This document shows, one piece after another, positions 1 to 5,000 of a DNA stretch of 5,000 bases; position 1 is the stretch's first letter; every line of letters begins with the position of its first letter. The notes beneath the pieces are model-generated. The model saw nothing but the letters and a program-made list of their open reading frames with translations. It made no database searches and was not told the origin of the DNA. The stretch covers positions 1 through 5,000 of the forward strand of contig JABDMQ010000203.1 in the NCBI GenBank assembly GCA_013001365.1, read 5' to 3'. Origin of the DNA: Flavobacteriaceae bacterium. Its GTDB lineage: Bacteria > Bacteroidota > Bacteroidia > Flavobacteriales > Flavobacteriaceae. The position numbers and the translations under genes are program-made.

Positions 1-1050
1 AAGTTTCCTCCCAGGAAATTGATTGCTGTGGCCCTTTGGATGACGGCCTTAGGTGGTCTGGTCTATGCGACCTTCCCAGACTATAATACCTTACGCATCC
101 TTTATGGCTATTGGGGATTCACGACCATATTCCTGTTCTGGGCACCGATGATCAAAGCGACTCGAGTTTGGGGAGGTGCTACCTCACAAGGTAAGGCCTT
201 TGGATTCCTGGATGGTGGTCGCGGATTGGTAGGTGCTCTTTTTGGGGCTTTGGGCGTCTTGATATTTTCGTTGTTCATCACCGGAGAGGTATCCGAAGCC
301 ACCCTAACCGAAAGCAGGGATGCTTTTAAACAAGTGATATTGGTCTCTGCAGGTATTGTTGCAACGGTTGGTGTTCTGGTGTGGTTCTTCATGAAATTGG
401 ACCGCGAAACAGAACAGTCCATCCTAATAGAAAAAATAACCATTTCACAGATCAAGGACGTGCTGCGCTTGCCATCTGTGCTATTGCTTATGGTCATTAT
501 CCTATGCGCCTATGTGGGCTATAAGATCACTGATGTGTTTTCGTTGTACGCAAAAGACGTCATGTTGTACGATCAGGTTCAATCGGCTCAAGTCGGTACC
601 TTCTTGTTGTTCATACGTCCTGTTATTGGTGTTTTGATCGGTATTTTGGCGGATCGATCACTAACCACGTTTTGGTTGGTCGTGAGTTTTGTCATATCCT
701 TCTTAGGTGCCCTATTGTTTGCAACAGGGATAATTTCGGCATCGTCAACCTTCTTGTTCTTTATTTCTATATTGATAGTAGCAACCGGTGTTTATGCAGC
801 GCGTTCGTTGTATTTTGCTGTGATGCAAAGCGGAAAGATCCCATTGGTTCTTACAGGAACCGCTGTGGGATTGATCTCGCTTATAGGGTATACACCAGAT
901 ATCTTCGCTGGCCCAGGAATGGGTTACCTACTTGACAATTCACCTGGCGAGCAAGGGCATCAACATGTCTTCTGGATGCTGGCCTTGTTTTCTTTTATTG
1001 GTGTAATTGCTGCCTGGACCTATTACAGGCTATACAAGAAGAAGGACTGA
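1..1050 (+). CDS. MFS transporter, 5'-truncated (C-terminal 349 residues)
   Basis: The reading frame is open from base 1 to the TGA at 1048-1050, so the gene begins before the window; the TTG at 19 is an internal leucine, not a start. The first residues, FPPRKLIAV, look like the end of the MFS motif-A loop between membrane segments 2 and 3. After that about ten hydrophobic segments can be counted (window-codon residues roughly 7-25, 30-52, 73-93, 110-130, 158-183, 197-216, 222-245, 249-275, 284-310, 322-345). This makes a 12-segment protein that lacks only the first two. A long charged loop (about 131-157) joins the two halves, and a second motif-A-like GILADR lies at 214-219. The stretch WGGATSQGKAFG and the following DGGRG resemble NarK/YihN-like carriers as I remember them, but the substrate cannot be read from sequence. 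It is an inner-membrane carrier, probably a proton- or solute-coupled porter. It ends in a basic tail (YKKKD) and converges on argS. Confidence 0.88.
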   Translation, partial: KFPPRKLIAVALWMTALGGLVYATFPDYNTLRILYGYWGFTTIFLFWAPMIKATRVWGGATSQGKAFGFLDGGRGLVGALFGALGVLIFSLFITGEVSEATLTESRDAFKQVILVSAGIVATVGVLVWFFMKLDRETEQSILIEKITISQIKDVLRLPSVLLLMVIILCAYVGYKITDVFSLYAKDVMLYDQVQSAQVGTFLLFIRPVIGVLIGILADRSLTTFWLVVSFVISFLGALLFATGIISASSTFLFFISILIVATGVYAARSLYFAVMQSGKIPLVLTGTAVGLISLIGYTPDIFAGPGMGYLLDNSPGEQGHQHVFWMLALFSFIGVIAAWTYYRLYKKKD

Positions 1051-1067
1051 TCCACTACTTGAGTCTC
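1051..1067. other. Short gap between convergent genes, no clear terminator
   Basis: Only 17 bases lie between the transporter stop and the argS stop on the other strand. The only dyad seen is GACT (1045-1048) with AGTC (1062-1065), a four-base stem with a 13-base loop and no U-tract. That is too weak to call a bidirectional terminator. Transcripts from the two genes probably overlap at their 3' ends, or end inside the facing gene. Confidence 0.5.
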
Positions 1068-2861
1068 CTACATTCTTTCAGGAACATCAATACCCAGAAG
1101 AGAAAAGGCATTCTTGATGGTATTGGCCACCAATCTTGATAACTGAACACGGAAGACTTTTTCGGTATCTGAAGCCGTACCTAAAATGGATACATTCTGA
1201 TAAAAGGAATTGAATTCCTTGACCAAGTCATAAGTGTAATTGGCAATAAGTGCTGGGCTATGTTGTTCAGCCGCCATTTGGATCACCTCAGGGAAAAGCT
1301 GTACCTGCTTGATGAGTTCTCGTTCTTTTTCGTGAAGATCGAATTCCGTTATGTCTCGAGACAAGACCTCTTTGTTCATGGTCTCATTGGCTTTTCTTAA
1401 AATGGACTGTATCCGCGCATAGGTATACTGAATGAATGGTCCAGTATTCCCCTGGAAATCGATGGACTCCTTAGGATCGAACAAGATGCGTTTTTTGGGG
1501 TCCACTTTCAGGATGAAATATTTCAAGGCACCAAGACCTATCGTTTTATAAAGTGCTTTTTTCTCGTCTTGGGAATAACCTTCCAATTTCCCGAGCTCTT
1601 CGGAGATCTCTTCTGCGGTATTGGCCATTTCTACAATGAGGTCGTCGGCATCGACGACGGTTCCTTCTCGGCTTTTCATCTTTCCACTAGGCAGGTCGAC
1701 CATGCCATAACTCAAATGAAACAAATTCTTTGCCCAATCGAATCCTAATTTTTTCAGGATAAGGAACAGTACTTTGAAATGATAGTCCTGCTCATTGCCT
1801 ACGGTATAGACCATCCCTCCTACATCTGGGTAATCCTTAAGGCGTTGGATGGCAGTTCCTATGTCCTGGGTCATATAGACAGCGGTTCCATCAGCACGAA
1901 GCACGATCTTTTCGTCCAATCCGTCTTCCGTTAGGTCACACCATACAGATCCATCTTCTTTCTTGAAGAACACGCCAGTGCGTAGTCCTTCATCAACGAA
2001 TTCCTTACCGAGCAAATAGGTATCGCTTTCATAATATAAGCAATCGAAATCGACGCCTAGGTTCTTATAAGTAATGTCAAATCCTTCATATACCCAGCCA
2101 TTCATCATTTTCCATAGGGACACAACATCATTATCACCTGCCTCCCATTTAAGCAGCATATCTTGGGCTTCAAGCAAGATTGGAGCCTTTTTCTTGGCTT
2201 CCTCCTCAGTAAGGCCTTGAGATAGTAATTGCGCTATTTCCTTCTTGTACTCTTGGTCGAACTTGACATAGTAATTTCCAACAAGTTTATCGCCTTTAAG
2301 TCCAGTGCTTTCTGGTGTTTCTCCATTACCATAGCGTTGCCATGCTAACATGCTTTTACAGATATGTATACCTCGATCGTTAATGATCTGGGTCTTATAG
2401 ACTTTCTTTCCAGAGGCCTTGATAATTTCTGATACGCTATAGCCAAGCAGATTATTCCTTATATGACCTAGATGCAAGGGTTTATTCGTATTTGGCGAGG
2501 AATATTCTACCATGATGGCCTTGTCGCCTTTTACTGGCTGCTTCAAGCCAAAGTCAATTTCATCCTTGATCTCATTGAAAAAATTGAGGTAATGATCGGC
2601 CTTGATCTCGATATTAAGGAAACCCTTAACAACATTAAAGGCCTTTACAGTATCTATATGGTCTACTAAAAAGTTTCCTATAGCTTCTCCTATTTGCACA
2701 GGATTGCCTTTTATCAATCGAAGCATAGGAAAGACAACCACTGTAATATCGCCATCGAACTCTTTTCTAGTGGCCTGGAATTCAACAGTTTCCAGCTCTT
2801 TCTGAAAGAGTTCTAAAACGGCAGACTTAACATGTTTATCAAGAGATTCTTGCAGGCTCAT
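1068..2861 (-). CDS. argS: Arginyl-tRNA synthetase (class I)
   Basis: This cytoplasmic enzyme charges tRNA-Arg with arginine using ATP. With the start chosen here it has 597 residues, close to what I expect for the family. Domains in order: ArgRS-specific N-terminal domain (about 5-85); class I Rossmann catalytic domain (about 115-410) with VEYSSPNTNKPLHLGH at 118-133, where HLGH at 130-133 is the HIGH signature; and the helical DALR anticodon-binding domain (about 475-597) ending IDVPERM. The KMSKS-equivalent loop reads KMKSREG at 394-400, a degenerate form as usual for ArgRS. The frame stays open upstream to an ATG at 2969, but that would add 36 basic, unconserved residues and would put a perfect promoter box inside the gene, so the ATG at 2859-2861 (MSLQESLDKHV) is preferred. 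No strong Shine-Dalgarno site precedes it, which is common in Bacteroidota. It is transcribed alone, divergently from the sensor kinase and toward the transporter. Confidence 0.97.
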   Translation of the reverse strand: MSLQESLDKHVKSAVLELFQKELETVEFQATRKEFDGDITVVVFPMLRLIKGNPVQIGEAIGNFLVDHIDTVKAFNVVKGFLNIEIKADHYLNFFNEIKDEIDFGLKQPVKGDKAIMVEYSSPNTNKPLHLGHIRNNLLGYSVSEIIKASGKKVYKTQIINDRGIHICKSMLAWQRYGNGETPESTGLKGDKLVGNYYVKFDQEYKKEIAQLLSQGLTEEEAKKKAPILLEAQDMLLKWEAGDNDVVSLWKMMNGWVYEGFDITYKNLGVDFDCLYYESDTYLLGKEFVDEGLRTGVFFKKEDGSVWCDLTEDGLDEKIVLRADGTAVYMTQDIGTAIQRLKDYPDVGGMVYTVGNEQDYHFKVLFLILKKLGFDWAKNLFHLSYGMVDLPSGKMKSREGTVVDADDLIVEMANTAEEISEELGKLEGYSQDEKKALYKTIGLGALKYFILKVDPKKRILFDPKESIDFQGNTGPFIQYTYARIQSILRKANETMNKEVLSRDITEFDLHEKERELIKQVQLFPEVIQMAAEQHSPALIANYTYDLVKEFNSFYQNVSILGTASDTEKVFRVQLSRLVANTIKNAFSLLGIDVPERM

Positions 2862-2882
2862 GAAGATATTTAAAATTCGTGG

Positions 2883-2890
2883 CAAAGATA
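2883..2890 (-). promoter_or_regulatory. argS promoter, Bacteroidota -7 box TATCTTTG
   Basis: Read on the minus strand, this octamer is TATCTTTG, a perfect match to the TAnnTTTG -7 consensus of the primary sigma factor in Bacteroidota. It lies 21 bases before the argS ATG at 2861, giving an expected leader of about 15 bases. No TTG-type -33 element is seen at the usual 17-23 base spacing; AAATCC repeats occupy that place instead. The box supports the start at 2861, because transcription beginning here could not include the ATG at 2969. Confidence 0.72.
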
Positions 2891-2917
2891 GGATTTTATT
2901 GGATTTAAGGAGGATTT
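2891..2917. repeat. Three phased GGATTT repeats upstream of the argS promoter
   Basis: GGATTT occurs at 2891-2896, 2901-2906 and 2912-2917, spaced 10 and 11 bases apart, about one helical turn. On the minus strand this reads as three AAATCC units directly upstream of the -7 box, covering the -33 region. An imperfect dyad, TTTAAGGA (2904-2911) with TCCTAAA (2927-2933), overlaps it. It could be a protein-binding or DNA-bending element that replaces a -33 box. In AT-rich intergenic DNA it could also be chance. Confidence 0.4.
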
Positions 2918-2977
2918 TAGAAGCTTTCCTAAAGTGAAATTTGCTAAAACCGATAAATTGATAAAACATTCAGAATT

Positions 2978-3018
2978 ATCGACGAACGGCATATTTCTTC
3001 TGTCTGATCGACGAACGG
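2978..3018. repeat. Direct repeat ATCGACGAACGG, two copies, putative operator
   Basis: The exact 12-mer ATCGACGAACGG is present at 2978-2989 and 3007-3018, with starts 29 bases apart. It is GC-rich in AT-rich surroundings and would rarely recur by chance in about 400 bases. On the minus strand the copies read CCGTTCGTCGAT. With one flanking base, the second copy gives ACCGTTCGT, which fits the degenerate nine-base LytTR box [TA][AC][CA]GTTN[AG][TG]; the first copy gives GCCGTTCGT, with one mismatch. Known LytTR box pairs are usually separated by 12-13 bases, whereas here the gap is 20, so the assignment is tentative. The pair lies about 90 bases upstream of the argS promoter box and about 245 bases before the kinase ATG. 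Confidence 0.6.
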
Positions 3019-3091
3019 TAAGGTTGTTAAAAACTATTGGAAAAAAGTGCTGCTATTTAACTAATATATGAGCTTTAAAACGCATAAATTA

Positions 3092-3125
3092 GATTTTTGA
3101 AATTGTTTTTTCAATTTTTGTTTTG
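3092..3125 (+). promoter_or_regulatory. Candidate promoter region for the sensor kinase (weak)
   Basis: No perfect TAnnTTTG box was found on the plus strand between 3000 and 3263. Three octamers here differ from it at one base: GATTTTTG (3092-3099), AATTTTTG (3113-3120) and TTGTTTTG (3118-3125). The last has a TTG 18 bases upstream (3097-3099), a plausible -33 partner. A start just downstream would give a leader of roughly 130 bases. In such T-rich DNA near-matches are easy to find, so this is only a pointer. Confidence 0.25.
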
Positions 3126-3195
3126 AAAATGCTATTAATCGTCCCAGAATTAATGACACTTGTAGACTCTAACCCGTTTACGTCGAATTTAGACA

Positions 3196-3234
3196 GCAAC
3201 CATTCCCTCAACGGTTGTAATGAAACTGATCATT
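3196..3234 (+). promoter_or_regulatory. Two small adjacent inverted repeats in the kinase leader
   Basis: CAACC (3197-3201) can pair with GGTTG (3213-3217), extended by a G-U pair. AATGA (3219-3223) can pair with TCATT (3230-3234) around a six-base loop. The two stems lie almost back to back and end seven bases before the GGAGG at 3241. Each stem is only five to six pairs, so neither is a terminator. They might affect access to the ribosome site or mark a dyad operator. Confidence 0.25.
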
Positions 3235-3240
3235 TCGCAC

Positions 3241-3245
3241 GGAGG
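3241..3245 (+). promoter_or_regulatory. GGAGG, Shine-Dalgarno-like, oddly far from the ATG
   Basis: GGAGG ends 18 bases before the ATG at 3264, too far for a normal ribosome site. It is 9 bases from an in-frame TTG at 3255-3257, which would add only three residues before MKQLL. An in-frame TAG at 3249-3251 rules out any start further upstream. The ATG is preferred because MKQLL begins a normal signal peptide and Bacteroidota often initiate without a Shine-Dalgarno site. Confidence 0.35.
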
Positions 3246-3263
3246 CAATAGTCATTGTTTTAT

Positions 3264-5000
3264 ATGAAACAGTTATTATCTATTATTGCCCTGTTGACTG
3301 TGCTTGTTGGTTACACCCAAACCAAGGAGATAGACGACCTCACCCTCGAGTTAGCGTTCCAACAACCAGATACGGCTAAGGTAAATACATCGATCAAGCT
3401 CATAAAAATGCTTTACGAGGCCGGCGAATATGAAAAGGCGCTCATGTTCATTGAACAAAGTGAACAGCTTGCCGCAACCTTGAATTACGAAGCTGGTACT
3501 GCCGAAGCCATCTACCAAAAGGCCATAATTTTCTCGAAACAGGATGATTACTTCAATGCGGCGGACAATTTCAATAAATCGAAAAAGATATTCGAGAAAC
3601 TCCGGGACTCTTTAGGAATCGCCAAAGTAAACAATGGTGTTGGTCTTATAGAAATACAGCGCGGTAACTATCGTAAAGGACTTGAATCGTCGCTTGCGGC
3701 CATTAGCATTTTCGAGAAAAACAATCTTCAGAAAGACCTGAGCACAGCTTATAATAATTTGGCTAACGCTTATTATAACACCAATGAGCTTGATAAATCC
3801 TTAGAATTCAATTTCAAGGCTCTTGACGTAAGAGAATCGTTGAATGATAGCTTGGATATTTCGACAACACTAAAGAACATTGCTTCCTTGTACTCGATCA
3901 AGAAGGAACATAGAAAGGCCATTGAATATTACGATCGCGTCTTTAATTTCTTGAAGGCCAATCAAGATCCTGCCTTGCAAGGCGATATCCTTCCAAAAAT
4001 AGGTCAGGAATACCTAAATCTTGGTGAAATTACTGAAGCTGCCGATTACTTGGTAAGAGGACTTAAATACAATCGCCGAATAAAACATAAAAATGGTCTT
4101 CTTTTATCATTGAACAGTATAGGTGACTTGAATATACAGGATGGTCAATACAAAGTTGCACAGAATCAGCTTTATGAAGCGAATATTATTGCCAAGCAAA
4201 CCAAGAATCAAAAAGAACTTTTGCGCAATTACAAATTATTGATGCAGTTGGATTCTACAAAAGGTCAATTTAAGGGAGCCTTCGTTTGGCAAAGAAGATA
4301 TCAGAATCTTAAGGACAGTCTTTACAATGCCGAATTCAAGACCGTGGGCAGGTATGAAACCGATTATGCCCTTGAAAGAACCCAAGAAAGCTTCCTCGAA
4401 AAACAGGAAGCCATGGACCTTGCGAACACCAAGAAGATCGAGGACCAAAAACTCATTATTTATGGACTGCTCGGAGCAGTAATAACAGCTTTGACTGTCT
4501 TGCTCCTTATATATCTTAAACGGAAGAATAGATTACGCTATACCAAGGAACTGGAAGCAAAGAATGCACAGATCCAATTAAAGAACGAGGAAATTTTAAG
4601 TCAGTCGAGACATTTAGAGGAGATCAATCAAGTGAAGGACAAATTATTCTCGATTGTCTCTCATGACCTGAAGGATTCCATTACCTCGATAAAAGGGTTC
4701 TTGGACCTCTTGAATGAAAAAAGCATCACTAAGGAAGAATTCGAGCATTTAGTACCTGAACTTTCTGAGAATGCCAATAGCGCATCCTTGTTGCTTTTCA
4801 ATTTGTTGAATTGGTCTAAATCACAAATGGAATCCCTGGAACCTAATCCGGAACTATTCGATATTCAATCGATCTTCCATGAAAAGATCAAGTTGGTCGA
4901 ACAGAAAATAGAAAGCAAGAAAATAATACTTATCGACGATTCGCAGCGCGATTTTGTATATGCCGATAAAAGCATGGTGGAGATCATCATACAAAACCTG
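3264..5000 (+). CDS. TPR-repeat sensor histidine kinase, 3'-truncated
   Basis: The frame is open from the ATG at 3264 to the window end (579 codons), with no stop seen. Parts in order: signal peptide (residues 1 to about 19, MKQLLSIIALLTVLVGYTQT); eight TPR units (about 54-350) on an exact 40-residue period, with small residues at 59, 99, 139, 179, 219, 259, 299 and 339 (A, A, G, S, A, A, A, A); a charged helical linker (about 353-396); one membrane span (397-418) followed by KRK; a coiled-coil-like stretch (about 421-458); and a HisKA domain (about 459-525) with phosphoacceptor His467 in SIVSHDLKDSI. The ATPase domain has begun and the window stops at the start of its N box (IIIQNL). Inferred role: periplasmic TPRs sense a ligand or protein and control autophosphorylation of His467 in the cytoplasm, with transfer to a response regulator not seen here. 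Oddity: the H-box proline is replaced by Ser472. The family is typically about 100-150 residues longer. The stimulus is unknown. Confidence 0.93.
   Translation, partial: MKQLLSIIALLTVLVGYTQTKEIDDLTLELAFQQPDTAKVNTSIKLIKMLYEAGEYEKALMFIEQSEQLAATLNYEAGTAEAIYQKAIIFSKQDDYFNAADNFNKSKKIFEKLRDSLGIAKVNNGVGLIEIQRGNYRKGLESSLAAISIFEKNNLQKDLSTAYNNLANAYYNTNELDKSLEFNFKALDVRESLNDSLDISTTLKNIASLYSIKKEHRKAIEYYDRVFNFLKANQDPALQGDILPKIGQEYLNLGEITEAADYLVRGLKYNRRIKHKNGLLLSLNSIGDLNIQDGQYKVAQNQLYEANIIAKQTKNQKELLRNYKLLMQLDSTKGQFKGAFVWQRRYQNLKDSLYNAEFKTVGRYETDYALERTQESFLEKQEAMDLANTKKIEDQKLIIYGLLGAVITALTVLLLIYLKRKNRLRYTKELEAKNAQIQLKNEEILSQSRHLEEINQVKDKLFSIVSHDLKDSITSIKGFLDLLNEKSITKEEFEHLVPELSENANSASLLLFNLLNWSKSQMESLEPNPELFDIQSIFHEKIKLVEQKIESKKIILIDDSQRDFVYADKSMVEIIIQNL

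Larger units (their letters stand above)
2862..3263. other. Divergent intergenic region between argS and the sensor kinase
   Basis: These 402 bases have no gene I can support. From left to right they hold the argS promoter and its phased repeats, the 12-mer direct repeat (2978-3018), an AT-rich stretch (about 3040-3130) with a small hairpin AAATTG/CAATTT (3100-3105 and 3112-3117), a possible third degenerate repeat copy (3174-3186), two small inverted repeats (3196-3234) and a GGAGG (3241-3245). No tRNA-like cloverleaf, no rRNA and no obvious riboswitch was recognised. The longest open stretch on the plus strand is a 40-codon frame at 3129-3251, which looks non-coding. Confidence 0.7.

Noticed and set aside
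19..21. TTG as a start codon for the transporter
   Set aside because: The frame is open to base 1 and the preceding residues fit the conserved MFS loop before segment 3; ten of twelve membrane segments would be an incomplete carrier.
108..497. 129-codon open frame on the minus strand inside the transporter gene
   Set aside because: It is fully antisense to a clear membrane-protein frame and its product has no domain-like pattern; it is a shadow frame.
672..935. 87-codon plus-strand frame inside the transporter gene
   Set aside because: It overlaps the transporter in another frame, which is intact through this stretch, so there is no frameshift to explain and no family resemblance.
1041..1070. 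Bidirectional terminator between the convergent genes
   Set aside because: Only a four-base dyad with a 13-base loop and no T-tract was found.
2472..2805. Two overlapping plus-strand frames antisense to argS
   Set aside because: Both lie opposite the conserved N-terminal and catalytic part of ArgRS and look like shadows of its codon pattern.
3068..3100. Ten-codon plus-strand frame starting at ATG 3068
   Set aside because: It is very short, low in complexity, has no ribosome site, and is easily explained by chance.
3100..3117. AAATTG-TTTTTT-CAATTT hairpin as a terminator
   Set aside because: The stem is six nearly all A/T pairs, and no gene ends on either strand near it. It is more likely part of an AT-rich promoter region.
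3206..3245. CCTC (3206-3209) pairing with GAGG (3242-3245) as a ribosome-site switch
   Set aside because: Four base pairs are far too few to claim a regulatory pseudoknot, and the GGAGG itself is not at a normal distance from the ATG.
4236..4448. 70-codon minus-strand frame inside the sensor kinase
   Set aside because: It is antisense to the TPR/linker part of the kinase, with no upstream signals and no recognisable product.

Overview
The window looks like chromosomal DNA of a Bacteroidota species, most likely a member of the Flavobacteriia. Four things point that way: moderately AT-rich DNA, a perfect Bacteroidota-type -7 promoter box (TAnnTTTG) in front of argS, weak use of Shine-Dalgarno sites, and a secreted-TPR/single-membrane-span histidine kinase of the kind common in this phylum. 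The placement rests on gene style, not on a marker-gene comparison.

Layout. Positions 1-1050 (+) hold the last 10 of probably 12 membrane segments of a major facilitator superfamily transporter whose start lies before the window. Only 17 bases separate its stop from the stop of argS (arginyl-tRNA synthetase, minus strand, 1068-2861), so the two genes converge. A 402-base divergent intergenic region (2862-3263) follows. It holds the argS promoter, three phased GGATTT repeats, a 12-base GC-rich direct repeat (ATCGACGAACGG, twice, 29 bases apart), an AT-rich hairpin stretch and small inverted repeats just before the next gene. From 3264 to the window end (+) runs a hybrid sensor protein with a signal peptide, eight TPR units on an exact 40-residue period, one membrane span, a coiled-coil linker, a HisKA dimerisation/phosphoacceptor domain and the beginning of the ATPase domain, cut at the window edge.

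The genes do not form a pathway. argS is a housekeeping translation gene, the transporter is an unrelated convergent neighbour, and the kinase is the first gene of a divergent unit that continues outside the window. The most interesting non-coding signal is the 12-mer direct repeat. One face of it matches the degenerate box reported for LytTR-type regulators, and it sits where it could control the kinase gene. No mobile element, CRISPR array, tRNA, rRNA or clearly novel defence or biosynthetic system was seen.
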